Assembly: GCA_944325025.1 (NCBI GenBank)
Contig: CALUYN010000003.1
Location: 32,202-96,201, forward strand
Direction: 5' to 3'
Length of the DNA: 64,000 nucleotides
Source of the DNA: Candidatus Gastranaerophilales bacterium
GTDB lineage: Bacteria; Cyanobacteriota; Vampirovibrionia; Gastranaerophilales; Gastranaerophilaceae
Positions 34,395 through 44,509 of this stretch are shown in pieces. Within the stretch, counting starts at the first letter, position 1, and each line of letters starts with the position of its first letter. The notes beneath the pieces were generated by a model. That model was not told where the DNA came from. It made no database searches and saw only the letters and a program-made list of their open reading frames with translations. Both the position numbers and the translations under genes were made by a program.

Positions 34395-36779
34395 TTAATT
34401 TATTGTTTCATAGTGTTTAGACAGTTCAAATTTGTGTTTGTCAGGTCTGTAAATGAATATATTATAAAAATTTCCGTCGGAATTTATTTTTATTGCATTA
34501 TGTCTGTCTGTTCTGAAAATATCTGTATTTCTTAATATATCAAGAGTCCCGCGTGTCGGATGTCCGTAAACATTCGGCCCTGTTGATATTATGGAAACTT
34601 TAGTATTAAGATGTTCAAGCATTTTGTTATTAACAACATTGTAGCCGCCGTGGTGGCCGACTTTTAGTATCTCAATTTTGTGAGGTACGTCTTTTTTTAT
34701 ATTTTCAAAAGCTTCAATTCCTGCATCTCCGGTAAACAGCATATCAAAATCTTTGAAGCTTACGAGAGTAATTATTGATTTTTCGTTGTCTGTTTCTGCG
34801 ATATCTGAGATGTATGTTTGAATGTTTAAGTCGTTTTCTTTATATATGGAACTGTTACTTTCAGGAATTTGTGAAGGGACATGCAGCTCTTTAAGTGTTT
34901 TATAAATATATTTGGAAGTTACTGATGTGTTGTCATAAGAGTTGATGTAAATTTTTTTGACTTTTAAATTTTTCATAATATCTTCAGCGCCGCCGGAGTG
35001 GTCATTATCAAAGTGAGTTATAATTAATCCTTCAATGTTTTTAATCCCTCTGTCTTTCAGATATTTTATGATGATAGAATTTGCCTGAGATTTGCCGCCG
35101 TTATAGCCGGATCTGCCTGTATCTATTATAAAATATTTATTTTGCGGTGTTTTTATCAAAAAACAGTCTGCATTTTGCACATCAAAAGCAATTATTTCGA
35201 GATTATGATTAGGAATATTTATAAGTGATCCGGCAAGAAGGCACAGCAGAACCGAAGAGCAAATCAACAGCTTTTTAGTAAAACCTGTTTTAACAGCAAG
35301 AGTCAGCGCCAGAACTACTGAATAGTAAATTATTATTTGCAAAACTGATGGGTGAGAGGTTGTAAGCATTGAAAAATGTAAGTTCGCAAAAAATTGTGAA
35401 ATATTTACAAGAACATTAAGAAAGGAATTTAGAATAAAATCCATTATCATACAAATTTTGTCCGTGAATGGTGAAAACATTGCAATTATTGAACTTACAA
35501 AGCCGCCAAAGCTTACTACACTTAAAAACGGCATACTCATTACATTTGCAAAAATAGAATACGTACTGAACGTGTTAAAATAGAACATCTGTATGGGTGC
35601 AACCCAAATTTGTGCAACAACGGGGATTAATATTGCGCCTGTCAGCCAGTTTGGCAGTGGCAGATTGTTATACTTTTCAAAAATAACATTTGCTGTTGTA
35701 AGAATTCCAAAAGTAACAATAAATGAAAGCTGAAATCCGACATTGTTTATGAATGCGGGATTATATATGAGCATAATCATTGCAACAAGTGCTAGAAGCG
35801 AAACACTATGGGCATCTCTGTCTATGAGTTTTCCGATTAATACAAACAAAAGCATTAAAGCTGCACGAATAACAGAAGCGCCAAGTCCTGTCATCATAGT
35901 ATAAATTATTACAACTCCCATACCGGTTATAACAGTAAGTTTAAATGGAACTCGTAAACGTCGTAAGAAAAATACCCAAAAACCGTATATAAATGCAACG
36001 TTCATACCTGAGGCGGCAAGTATATGCAATAATCCTGAATTTATGAATGAAGCTTTTATATAATCAGGAGGTGAAACAGCGTCATCTCCAAATACTATGC
36101 CTCCTAAAATTTCAAGATTTGGCGATTTTAGATATTGAGCGTGGACGTTAATTATTCTGTCGCGCAGGTTATTTAATTTCTGTAAAAACTTCCATTTAGC
36201 TTGAGGCTCTGTTTCCAAAAAGTTGGCGTTATCAGAGTAAAATACAGTATAAGTATCAAAGTTTCTGAGATATTTTCCATAATCAAACTGGGAAGGATTA
36301 CTTGCAGTAAAAGGTTTTCTTAATTTGCCTGACAGTTCGTAGTTGTTGCCGATTTTAAATTGTTCAAAGTCATTTCCGCTAACTGTTACAAGAGTTTTCC
36401 CGTGAACGTTTTGTCCGTTTATGGCATAAACTTTAAAGAAAAATTTTGTTTTATCTTTTGAACTGGTGTCAGGAATTGATACAATTTGTCCTTTGATTTT
36501 TGCATCACTAGGAGCAAAAGGAATAAGTCCGTCTGTTATATGAACCCTAAAATAAGCATTAAAAAATCCGAGATAGAATATAAAAATCCAGAAAAGAATA
36601 TATTTTAATGAAACATAGTTTTTTACAATAAGAAATATACCTGCAAAACTTAAAATTATGGCGCACAAAATCCCGCATTCATTAAAATATGCAAGAATTC
36701 CAGTCATAAAAAGCAAGGCGGTAATAAACATTAGCGCATTTTTGCTTTGAAGAAAAGAATTTATCTCAAATCTGTCCAC
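34395..36779 (-). CDS. comEC: ComEC/Rec2-type DNA uptake channel
   Basis: 794 aa. N-terminal membrane segments and an OB-like DUF4131 region (to about 200), the Competence domain (220-500; GDDAVSPPDYIKASFINSGL then LHILAASGMNVAFIYGFWVF) and a metallo-beta-lactamase domain from 530 with THFDNDHSGG. The full three-domain form is present, so DNA uptake across the inner membrane is plausible together with the prepilins of this window. No comEA is nearby. Confidence 0.93.
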   Translation of the reverse strand: MDRFEINSFLQSKNALMFITALLFMTGILAYFNECGILCAIILSFAGIFLIVKNYVSLKYILFWIFIFYLGFFNAYFRVHITDGLIPFAPSDAKIKGQIVSIPDTSSKDKTKFFFKVYAINGQNVHGKTLVTVSGNDFEQFKIGNNYELSGKLRKPFTASNPSQFDYGKYLRNFDTYTVFYSDNANFLETEPQAKWKFLQKLNNLRDRIINVHAQYLKSPNLEILGGIVFGDDAVSPPDYIKASFINSGLLHILAASGMNVAFIYGFWVFFLRRLRVPFKLTVITGMGVVIIYTMMTGLGASVIRAALMLLFVLIGKLIDRDAHSVSLLALVAMIMLIYNPAFINNVGFQLSFIVTFGILTTANVIFEKYNNLPLPNWLTGAILIPVVAQIWVAPIQMFYFNTFSTYSIFANVMSMPFLSVVSFGGFVSSIIAMFSPFTDKICMIMDFILNSFLNVLVNISQFFANLHFSMLTTSHPSVLQIIIYYSVVLALTLAVKTGFTKKLLICSSVLLCLLAGSLINIPNHNLEIIAFDVQNADCFLIKTPQNKYFIIDTGRSGYNGGKSQANSIIIKYLKDRGIKNIEGLIITHFDNDHSGGAEDIMKNLKVKKIYINSYDNTSVTSKYIYKTLKELHVPSQIPESNSSIYKENDLNIQTYISDIAETDNEKSIITLVSFKDFDMLFTGDAGIEAFENIKKDVPHKIEILKVGHHGGYNVVNNKMLEHLNTKVSIISTGPNVYGHPTRGTLDILRNTDIFRTDRHNAIKINSDGNFYNIFIYRPDKHKFELSKHYETIN

Positions 36780-36963
36780 AGATTAATTATAAATTAAATT
36801 ACCCTGGAAATATGTTACAAAATGTAAATTTGAATTTTAAAATGCCTGAAACCTATATATAATCCTTTATAGTATAGGATAGGTGTAAAACTGTAGCAAA
36901 TTTTATTTTCTTTTTGTTTTAATAAAACTGTAGTAGCGTAGAAAATGTAAAAGGAAAATTTTT

Positions 36964-37998
36964 ATGCCAATAAGTAAAGTAGAAGCCAACAATGTAAAAA
37001 ATTCTCAAAAATTGTATATTTCAGAGAAACCTAACTTGCACAAGGAACCGTCTAACGTTGATAATGAAAAATCAAATGCGGCAAAATATATGTTAGGTTT
37101 GACTGCTCTTGCAGGTATAATTGCTGTTGGAATAATCGGGCATAAGAATAATTGGTGGGGTAAAGCTGAAGAAGCGGCTAAAGATTTATCTAAGAAAGGT
37201 TCAGAAGCTTTAGAAACAGCCAAAAATAAAAATTCTAACAATCCAAAAGACCTGCTTTCGGGCGTTGAAAAACATGAACCTCAGCCTATCAGAAATGATA
37301 AACCTGAAGTTATAAATCCACAGGTAAATCCTGTACCTTTATCTAATCCAATTGATACTGTAAGACCTCCGAAGGCAGAACCAAAGCCTGCAATTTCACA
37401 AACTGCAGAGGATATACCGCCTGCTAAAAAGGCTAAACCAAACAAATCAAAAGATGCAGCTGATAAATCTTTAAATAATCATGAGCTAGCAGACCCTATA
37501 TTTGTATATCCTTTAGCAGATGACGCTGTTGATGTTGGAAGAAGTAGAAGTTTGGTTGATGATTGTGATATTTTTGATGCTAATCCCGCAAACAGAAGAA
37601 GAAAAGAAGATGATGATTTAGATGATTTTGTAGCAGCTCAGATTATAATTGATGATATGGGAAAAGCAGCTTCAAAGGAAAATCCGGTATCATCAGGCAT
37701 TGGAAGACATTTAGCCTCGGATGACATCCGTCCGCACATTGACGATATTCCTCCTCGTAATGCTGACTTCTTGAGCAATGAGCCTTATGCGAGAAACAGT
37801 TTAGATGATTCTTCAGATTTTGGAAATACAGATAGATATTTTAGTGAAAGTGATGATTTTAGTTTAGATAACTCTTCAAATAGTCTATTTGACGATTCTG
37901 CTGATGACATGTTTAATAGTTCAACAAGTTATTCAGATGACTTTGATTCTTTCTCAATATCAGATAATGATGATCTTTTTGATGATGGCTTATTTTAA
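36964..37998 (+). CDS. Single-pass protein with an Asp/Ser-rich tail, unknown
   Basis: 344 aa. One membrane helix (about 41-60, YMLGLTALAGIIAVGIIGHK) followed by a Lys/Ala helical stretch, a Pro-rich linker (100-155) and a very acidic C-terminus (from 185) rich in Asp-Ser-Phe triplets such as SDDFSLDNSSNSLFDDSADD. No recognised domain. The tail could bind cations or a basic partner. AAAAGGAAAA precedes the start. Found between comEC and a GH10-like enzyme without shared operon. Confidence 0.7.
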   Translation: MPISKVEANNVKNSQKLYISEKPNLHKEPSNVDNEKSNAAKYMLGLTALAGIIAVGIIGHKNNWWGKAEEAAKDLSKKGSEALETAKNKNSNNPKDLLSGVEKHEPQPIRNDKPEVINPQVNPVPLSNPIDTVRPPKAEPKPAISQTAEDIPPAKKAKPNKSKDAADKSLNNHELADPIFVYPLADDAVDVGRSRSLVDDCDIFDANPANRRRKEDDDLDDFVAAQIIIDDMGKAASKENPVSSGIGRHLASDDIRPHIDDIPPRNADFLSNEPYARNSLDDSSDFGNTDRYFSESDDFSLDNSSNSLFDDSADDMFNSSTSYSDDFDSFSISDNDDLFDDGLF

Positions 37999-38011
37999 AT
38001 TAAAAAATAGT

Positions 38012-39964
38012 CTATTCTTTCCCGAAAATCCACCAGCCTTTTCTTTCTGATGGTTGGATTTGCGGGCTTGGCTGACCTATTTTGAACGCGTTTTTAAATG
38101 GTGATTGTGTTGCAAATACACTGGTTGAAAGTGTATTAATATATTTATTACTCAAATGTGCATAATCAAACAAAATTACACCTTTTGCATTAACCTTGCG
38201 GGCTTCATGAATTAACCTTATCAAATCTTCATCTGTTCCGCTCATAAATGTAACAAACAAACCGGCATAAAAATCTGTATTTGCTGATTTTGCATTAATT
38301 ACATCTGTCATCATTTTGTTTGCAGTTTTTGAATCACAGGTTAAGAAAAGCGGTGTAAAAGCATTTATGTATCCTCTTCTTGACCAGGTTCTCCAATCCT
38401 GCAGCTTATTATTCAAAGCTGCCTGTCTGTCAGGAAAAATAACTGCACTGATATATATGTGTTTGCGCCTGCCGAGTTCTCCGACTTTTTTTACCATATC
38501 AGTAATCTTTTGGCGTCTATAATTGCACCATTCAAGCCATAACGGGTCTGATTTTACAATATCAACAGGATCTACACCGAAAATCATTTTAAATTCATTT
38601 CTAGCATAATCTGTATATCCCCAGCTTGTTGATTCCGAACCTGACACGCAGTTGGGGTATCTTATGTAATCCAGATTTATACCATCAGGCTTGTATTTTG
38701 TCATTATTTCATCGACAAGTTTTACTAAAAAATCTTGTACATACGGGTTTGCGGGATCTAAGAAGTATCCGTTATGTTCGGATGTTGATTTGGAAGGGTC
38801 GACAGAATCAACATCTTTTTTTATTTTGTTGCCCCAGGAAGGATTCATTCCCAGAATACTCTTCGCGTTATCTTTCGGGTTTTGCGGGCCTGCGTAGAAA
38901 GTTTCAAACCAGATATGAATTTTTATATTTCTTTTATGTGCTTCTTTTATCCAGATTTCAAGCGGGTCAAATCCCTTAAATTGTTCGTATTGTTCTGTAA
39001 AGCCGTAAGCTTTCATTGTTTTGCTCGGGAAAATTGTTTTTCCGTGGAAGTATGTTTCTAAAAAGATTGTGTCAATTCCGGCTTTTTTGACTCTGTTAAG
39101 GGTATCTTCAATTGCAGCTTCGCTTTTTTCAGTAGGTCTTAGCCAAACCCCTTTAAGTTCACCGCTTTTATATGGAACAACACTTTTTATAGCATCATTT
39201 GAGGCTTCTATAGCAAGCTTAGAATATTTTTGAACTTCTTCCGGGTCTTTTCTTGCTTTTTTTAGATAATTTTTTGCGTCCGCAATATAGCTTCCCGGAA
39301 GTTTCCAATTATAATCAGGGCTTACATTTTTGTAATAATTAAGCATTTGTTCGGCTTCTGATATTTTCTTTTCGGATTCAAAAATGTAGCTTTCAGAAGT
39401 TGTATAAGTATAAATAATGTTTGTTGCTTTATCAATATAAATTTTTGTGCCGACTTTAATACTTGAATTCATCCAGTTTTTTGCACGCCCGTGTCCGCTG
39501 ATAACAATTCCGTTTGGCGGAATAAGCGAATCGGCGCCGGATAATTCTGTTACAGTGTTACCTTCAACAATCGCTTCTGCACCGTATTCATTTGTATTGG
39601 TTCTGGGGCCGTAATTTGGAGTGTAGACAACAAGCTGATTTATACCTCTGGCACCCGGCAGATAGCTTCCGGTTCTGTTTGAGATGGCTGTCGGGTCAAT
39701 TGAATTAATAAGATTTTTTGTATAACTAAAAACAACTTCATTTTTAGCGGGTTCATATTTTTTGAAAACAGGGGCAATTTGTTCTTCCTGCGGAATAATA
39801 ATTTCTGAATTGTCAAGGTTCATATTTTCAGGCTGAGCAGCTTGGGTTTGTTCGGGCTGATTTTTAGAGCCGGCAATTAACAGCGGATTGATATCATCTG
39901 CCAAAACAAAAGTATTTGTTAAAAGTATAAATGCTAACCCTAATATAATTTTGCTAAATTTCAT
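38012..39964 (-). CDS. GH10-like (DUF187) glycoside hydrolase family protein with NAGPA-like N-terminus
   Basis: 650 aa with a signal peptide (KIILGLAFILLTNTFVLA). Residues 100-185 resemble a phosphodiester glycosidase fold (GINQLVVYTPNYGPRTNTNE, PPNGIVISGHGRA). Residues 270-620 are the family-10-like hydrolase: ELKGVWLRPT, AGIDTIFLETYFHG, HIWFETFY, PDGINLDYIRYPN and AVIFPD. Relatives are the YngK-type lipoproteins presumed to act on cell-wall or exopolysaccharide. Last gene of a three-gene minus-strand run with a TPR protein and a small exported protein. Confidence 0.85.
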   Translation of the reverse strand: MKFSKIILGLAFILLTNTFVLADDINPLLIAGSKNQPEQTQAAQPENMNLDNSEIIIPQEEQIAPVFKKYEPAKNEVVFSYTKNLINSIDPTAISNRTGSYLPGARGINQLVVYTPNYGPRTNTNEYGAEAIVEGNTVTELSGADSLIPPNGIVISGHGRAKNWMNSSIKVGTKIYIDKATNIIYTYTTSESYIFESEKKISEAEQMLNYYKNVSPDYNWKLPGSYIADAKNYLKKARKDPEEVQKYSKLAIEASNDAIKSVVPYKSGELKGVWLRPTEKSEAAIEDTLNRVKKAGIDTIFLETYFHGKTIFPSKTMKAYGFTEQYEQFKGFDPLEIWIKEAHKRNIKIHIWFETFYAGPQNPKDNAKSILGMNPSWGNKIKKDVDSVDPSKSTSEHNGYFLDPANPYVQDFLVKLVDEIMTKYKPDGINLDYIRYPNCVSGSESTSWGYTDYARNEFKMIFGVDPVDIVKSDPLWLEWCNYRRQKITDMVKKVGELGRRKHIYISAVIFPDRQAALNNKLQDWRTWSRRGYINAFTPLFLTCDSKTANKMMTDVINAKSANTDFYAGLFVTFMSGTDEDLIRLIHEARKVNAKGVILFDYAHLSNKYINTLSTSVFATQSPFKNAFKIGQPSPQIQPSERKGWWIFGKE

Positions 39965-39970
39965 TTTATT

Positions 39971-40630
39971 CTACTCCCTGATATTATGATAATAGTCTGA
40001 TTTATCATAATTTAGCTCATTCAACAACTGTATTTTTTCCCCTATTTTGTTGTCGGCTTTCATATTATATGATATCTCGTAAAATTTTTTTGCGTTAGAA
40101 AGATCTGCAAGTTTTTCGTAGATTATGGCTAGTTTTAAATTGAAATCATATGTTTTTGCAGCCCCGTTGTTGTAAGCTATTTTGTAATAATATAATGCTT
40201 TTTTATAGTCATTCCTTTTATAGTAATAATCCCCGAAATAAAAATTAGCCATTGCTGTTTCTTTGTTCATATTAAGAGCTTTATAGAAGCAATTTTTTGC
40301 AAGTTCTGAAATATTTTTTTCGTCATAAATTTTTCCGAGTTTTATGTATGCATCTATATCTGAAGGGTTAATTTGGGATAGTATGTAATATTTTTGCATG
40401 GCAGAATTAAGATACTTTTCTTTTTGCAATTTATCTTTGCTGCTAAAATATAGATAAAAATCCCTCTGGGCTTCCTGTCTGATAATTTTGGGATTAAGAT
40501 TAGAATAATTTAATGATACGTAAAGACAATCCCTGTTATCTGATTGAGAAGCTGCAGATGGGATAAATAAAAATGTATTAAATATAAAAAACAGAAGTGC
40601 AATTATAACATTTTTTTTACAGGTCGTCAT
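39971..40630 (-). CDS. Exported TPR-repeat protein
   Basis: 219 aa. Signal peptide (NVIIALLFFIFNTFLFIPSAAS), then four TPR-like helix pairs between 80 and 205 (AYIKLGKIYDEKNISELAKN, MANFYFGDYYYKRNDYKKAL, FNLKLAIIYEKLADLSNAKK). TPRs act in protein-protein contact; the position between a small exported protein and the GH10-like enzyme suggests a periplasmic envelope unit. It overlaps the upstream gene by 14 bp, and the next start is 6 bp downstream, so the three are one operon. Confidence 0.8.
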   Translation of the reverse strand: MTTCKKNVIIALLFFIFNTFLFIPSAASQSDNRDCLYVSLNYSNLNPKIIRQEAQRDFYLYFSSKDKLQKEKYLNSAMQKYYILSQINPSDIDAYIKLGKIYDEKNISELAKNCFYKALNMNKETAMANFYFGDYYYKRNDYKKALYYYKIAYNNGAAKTYDFNLKLAIIYEKLADLSNAKKFYEISYNMKADNKIGEKIQLLNELNYDKSDYYHNIRE

Positions 40631-40937
40631 ATCTTGATGTTGTATTCATGCTGTGGTCATTCATGAAAGAATGGTCATCTAAAGATGGATCAAGATACAT
40701 AAAGAAGCGTCTGACATATTTTACGACAGGCTGATTATAGTATTCTTTTTCTACTTCTTCAGATAATGGTTCTCCGTTTTGCTGCGCTATATTTTTATTA
40801 ACAATACGCGCAGTATCTTTAGAATAACCGTGGTTTATAAGATATTCGCTATTAACAGTATCATCAACCGTTAATTCCGCATAAGCCGGTAATGTTACTA
40901 TAGCTGCTAAACTTAAAATTAATAAATATTTTTTCAT
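40617..40937 (-). CDS. Small exported protein, unknown
   Basis: 106 aa. Signal peptide KKYLLILSLAAIVTLPAYA cut after A20, then a charged region (DDTVNSEYLINHGYSKDTAR, EEVEKEYYNQPVVKYVRRFF). No recognised family. First gene of the operon with the TPR and GH10-like genes; AGAGGTG precedes the start. Confidence 0.7.
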   Translation of the reverse strand: MKKYLLILSLAAIVTLPAYAELTVDDTVNSEYLINHGYSKDTARIVNKNIAQQNGEPLSEEVEKEYYNQPVVKYVRRFFMYLDPSLDDHSFMNDHSMNTTSRYDDL

Positions 40938-41025
40938 TTACACCTCTGTTTATTTTTACATTATAATATTTTTTTTCTGCTGTTACAATAATATTATAAT
41001 TTCTTTACAAAAAATCTTCCATATA

Positions 41026-42081
41026 TTATTCAGATGATTTTGTTATAATCTCTTCTAATTTTTCAAGGAGTTTTTCTTCCGGAACTTTTGCAATAATTTC
41101 GCCTTTTTTGAAAATAATACCTTCACCTACTCCGCCAGCAATCCCGAAATCTGCATGTTTTGCTTCCCCGGGGCCGTTTACTGCACAGCCCATTGTTGCT
41201 ATTGTAATTGGTTTGTCAAGGTTTTTGAATTTTTCTTCAACTTTTTTGGCAAGTTCAATTAAATTTATCTGAGTTCTTCCGCAGGTCGGGCAGGAGATAA
41301 AATTGACTCCATGTTGGCGCAAGCCCAAGCTTTTTAAAATCTCAAAACCTGCTGTGACTTCTTCTTCAGGATTTTCTGTGAGGGAAACTCTTATTGTATC
41401 TCCTATTCCTTCAGCAAGCAGAGTGCCTAATCCTACAGAAGATTTTATCAAACCGCTTCTTAAAGTTCCGGCTTCGGTTACACCTAAATGCAAAGGGTAA
41501 GGAATTTTTTCTGCGATACTTCTGTAAGCTTCTATTGTTGTAAGAACATCTGAAGATTTCAATGAAACTTTTATTAAATCAAAATCTAAATCTTCAAGAA
41601 TTTTTATATGTCCGAGTGCGCTTAAAACCATTTTTTCAGAAAGCGGAATATCTTTGTCCTGCAAATCTTTTTCTAAGGAACCCGCGTTGACACCTATTCT
41701 AATCGGAATATTCTGCTGCTTTGCAAGTGAAACTACTTTTTCAACATTTTCGCGTTTGCCGATGTTCCCGGGGTTTAATCTAAGCGCGTTAATCCCGTTA
41801 TTTATGCACTGGATTGCGAGTTTGTAGTCAAAATGGATATCTGCAATTAACGGCACGGGTGATTTTTTTACGATATCTTTAATTGCATCTGCGGCATCTT
41901 TATTCAAAACGGCAAGCCTTACAAGTTCGCAACCTCGTTCTGCCATTCTATTAATTTGTTCTAAAGTCGTTTCAACATCTCTTGTGTCGGTATTGCACAT
42001 AGATTGGACACTTATAGGATTATCTCCGCCGATTTTTACGTTTCCTATTTCTATTACTTTTGATTTTCTTCTGTTTATCAT
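41026..42081 (-). CDS. ispG: 4-hydroxy-3-methylbut-2-enyl diphosphate synthase (GcpE)
   Basis: 351 aa TIM barrel plus [4Fe-4S] domain. N-terminal NPISVQSMCNTDTRDVETTL, and cluster-binding cysteines in ISCPTCGRTQINLIE and MGCAVNGPGEAKHAD. It converts MEcPP to HMBPP in the MEP isoprenoid pathway. The short bacterial form without the plant insert. Stands alone, divergent from the phosphoesterase gene with a 39-bp gap. Confidence 0.96.
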   Translation of the reverse strand: MINRRKSKVIEIGNVKIGGDNPISVQSMCNTDTRDVETTLEQINRMAERGCELVRLAVLNKDAADAIKDIVKKSPVPLIADIHFDYKLAIQCINNGINALRLNPGNIGKRENVEKVVSLAKQQNIPIRIGVNAGSLEKDLQDKDIPLSEKMVLSALGHIKILEDLDFDLIKVSLKSSDVLTTIEAYRSIAEKIPYPLHLGVTEAGTLRSGLIKSSVGLGTLLAEGIGDTIRVSLTENPEEEVTAGFEILKSLGLRQHGVNFISCPTCGRTQINLIELAKKVEEKFKNLDKPITIATMGCAVNGPGEAKHADFGIAGGVGEGIIFKKGEIIAKVPEEKLLEKLEEIITKSSE

Positions 42082-42123
42082 ATTATATATAATATCACAT
42101 AAATAAATATTCGGAGGTTAATG

Positions 42124-42858
42124 ATGAAAATAGCTGTTTTATCTGATATTCACGGAAATTTTCAGGCGCTTGAAAGCGTTATGAAAGATATTGAAGAACA
42201 TAAATGTGAAAAAGTTTTATGCCTAGGCGATCTTGCAATGGCTGGCCCACAGCCGAGAGCAGTTATTGATTATGTTCGTAAGCAGAATAACTGGATTGTA
42301 ATTCAAGGAAATACAGATAAAATGATTGCCGAATATACTAAGGAAACTTTAGAAAATGTGCGGGCAAACGCTCCTGTCATGGCAAACGCATTGTTAGACG
42401 ATATTTTATATATTGAAGAAGAAAGAAAAGATTATTTGAAAAATTTGCCTCCACAAAAAGAGCTAGAAATAGATGGTGTAAAAATTCTTATGGTTCATGG
42501 TTCTCCGAGGAGAAACAATGAGGACATTTTGCCGGATATGCCTTTGAAAACAGTAGAAGAAATGGTTGAAGATACAGATGCTGATTTAATATTCTGCGGG
42601 CATACACATGTTCCCTGCGGATATCAGACAAATAAAAAACAGACAATAGTAAATGTCGGAAGTGTTGGACGCCCTATGACAAAAGAGCCTAAAGCCTGCT
42701 ATGTAATTGCAGATATTCAAGACGGCGGATTTTCAATTGAACACAGATTTATTGATTACGACCGTTATACGGCGGCAGAAATCATGAAGGTAAGAGGTTT
42801 TGAAGGCGCTGAAAAGCTTGCGCAGATGATATTAGAGCCATCGGAAAGACATTTTTAA
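42124..42858 (+). CDS. Metallophosphoesterase, YfcE/MJ0936-like
   Basis: Two ATG codons are adjacent (42121 and 42124); GGAGG at 42113-42117 fits the second better. 244 aa with all calcineurin-type metal motifs in order: LSDIHGNFQALESV, GDLAMAGPQP, QGNTD, VHGSPR and CGHTHVPCG. A binuclear-metal cytosolic phosphodiesterase or phosphatase of unknown substrate. The heptose kinase gene follows after 51 bp. Confidence 0.88.
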   Translation: MKIAVLSDIHGNFQALESVMKDIEEHKCEKVLCLGDLAMAGPQPRAVIDYVRKQNNWIVIQGNTDKMIAEYTKETLENVRANAPVMANALLDDILYIEEERKDYLKNLPPQKELEIDGVKILMVHGSPRRNNEDILPDMPLKTVEEMVEDTDADLIFCGHTHVPCGYQTNKKQTIVNVGSVGRPMTKEPKACYVIADIQDGGFSIEHRFIDYDRYTAAEIMKVRGFEGAEKLAQMILEPSERHF

Positions 42859-42909
42859 TTGCCAAATTTTTTGTTTGTGTTACCATACTTTTATTAAAGG
42901 AAGTTTTTT

Positions 42910-43914
42910 ATGTATATAAATAAAGAACAATTAGTTTCCTATATAAAAAAATTAGCAGAGCCGAAAGTATTAGTAGTTGGTGATTTGGCTATCGATGAAA
43001 TGATTTACGGAGATGCCGAAAGAATTTCCAGAGAAGCACCGGTTTTAATTCTTTTGCATTCTGAAACAAAACTCATTCTTGGTGCAGCTTCAAATGCAGC
43101 TCATAACGTTTCAACATTAAATAACGGTAAAGTTAGTGTTATTGGAGTTTGCGGGGATGATTTTCAGGCAAGACAATTAAGAGAAACCTTTGAAGAAGCA
43201 AATGTAAACTGCGGACTTCTTGTTGTAGACCCTTCTAGAAAAACAACTACAAAGACAAGAATTTCAGGCTCGATTACAACGTCAATTACGCAGCAGATAG
43301 TTCGTATTGACAGGCAGACTAAAGAATTTTTAAATCCGGATATTGAAGAAGAAGTTTTAAAACAAATAGAAAGAGCTGTTCCTGAACATGATGCTATAAT
43401 TCTTTCAAACTATCATATCGGAACTTTGACTCCGCGTATTATTCAGGAAACTATCAGACTTGCAAATCAGCACAATAAAATTATTGTTGTTGATGCGCAA
43501 AAAGAACTGGAAGTTTACAAAAATGTTACTTCAATGACGCCAAACCTGCCTGATACGCAAAAATCCGTAGGATTTGCAATCGAAAATGAGGAAGATTTAA
43601 AACATGCAGGCGACAAACTTTTAGATGAAACTAATGCAAAATCTATACTTATAACCTGCGGTGCAGATGGAATGTTTGTTGCAAGACCGCACGGAAACTA
43701 TACAAAAATTCCTGTATTTAATAAATCGGAAGTTTTTGATGTAACCGGTGCAGGGGATACTGTTACAGCTGTTTATACACTTGCTCTTGCAACAGGAGCT
43801 GATCCTGTTTATGCTGCAATTATCGGTAATATTGCAGCCAGTATAGTTGTAAGGCAGTTTGGCTGTGCTACTACTACTGTTGATGAAATTTTGGCGGCGG
43901 TAGAAAATATCTAG
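42910..43914 (+). CDS. rfaE1: PfkB-family kinase, RfaE domain I-like (heptose 7-phosphate kinase)
   Basis: 334 aa. Ribokinase fold: VVGDLAIDEMIYGDAERISR, LGAASNAAHNVSTL, and the catalytic GAGD in DVTGAGDTVTAVYTLALATG. ERISREAP and GAASNAA fit RfaE/HldE kinase domains that make ADP-heptose precursors for the LPS core. Only the kinase domain is present; the adenylyltransferase must be separate. Another sugar kinase of the PfkB family cannot be excluded. Confidence 0.8.
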   Translation: MYINKEQLVSYIKKLAEPKVLVVGDLAIDEMIYGDAERISREAPVLILLHSETKLILGAASNAAHNVSTLNNGKVSVIGVCGDDFQARQLRETFEEANVNCGLLVVDPSRKTTTKTRISGSITTSITQQIVRIDRQTKEFLNPDIEEEVLKQIERAVPEHDAIILSNYHIGTLTPRIIQETIRLANQHNKIIVVDAQKELEVYKNVTSMTPNLPDTQKSVGFAIENEEDLKHAGDKLLDETNAKSILITCGADGMFVARPHGNYTKIPVFNKSEVFDVTGAGDTVTAVYTLALATGADPVYAAIIGNIAASIVVRQFGCATTTVDEILAAVENI

Positions 43915-43945
43915 CCGTTTGATAAATAATTATGGAGAAAATTTT

Positions 43946-44509
43946 ATGGAAAAACTAGCAGAAATTTTTAAAAGATTTAAAGCGGTCGATTTAATTATTA
44001 TAGCGGGAGTAATACTGGCTCTTGCTGTGGGTTTCTTTACATATAAGAATTTCAGACAAACTGCTGATAAGCAGATTGAAGCAACTTCAAAAATCTCTTT
44101 TCAGGTATATATAAGAGGTGTTACGCTTACAGGAAATGAAATTCCGATGAAGGCAGATGAAACAACATTTATCAGTATAAGAAACGTTCCTTATACTGAT
44201 TTGAAAATTCTTGACGTAAAAGCTGACAGAAAAAAAGTTGTTCTTCCTATTTTAAACAGTAAAAAGGTTATGGTTGTTGAGGATGTTTCGCAGGCAAATG
44301 TATATGATATTATTGTTACATTGACAGATACTGCAAAAATAACAAAAGACGGCGCAGTTGTCGGCGGTAACAAAATAAAAATGGGTCTGCCTATTACTCT
44401 TGAAGGAGAAGATTACAAATTCACAGGGACTGTTTCTGATTTGAAAGTTATGCCCCTTACAGACGATGATAAATTCCATGGTAATTTAAATACAAACGAT
44501 GATGTTTAA
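43946..44509 (+). CDS. DUF4330-family membrane-anchored protein
   Basis: Start taken at ATG 43946 (MEKLAEIFKRFKAVDLIIIA) with GGAG eight bases upstream, in preference to a start at 43919. 187 aa: one membrane helix (14-32), then a beta-rich domain with repeated elements (FQVYIRGVTLTGNEIPMK, YDIIVTLTDTAKITKDGAVV, GLPITLEGEDYKFTGTVSDL) as in DUF4330 proteins. Overlaps the O-antigen ligase start by 11 bp, so it may act in the same surface-polymer pathway; that is inference. Confidence 0.75.
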   Translation: MEKLAEIFKRFKAVDLIIIAGVILALAVGFFTYKNFRQTADKQIEATSKISFQVYIRGVTLTGNEIPMKADETTFISIRNVPYTDLKILDVKADRKKVVLPILNSKKVMVVEDVSQANVYDIIVTLTDTAKITKDGAVVGGNKIKMGLPITLEGEDYKFTGTVSDLKVMPLTDDDKFHGNLNTNDDV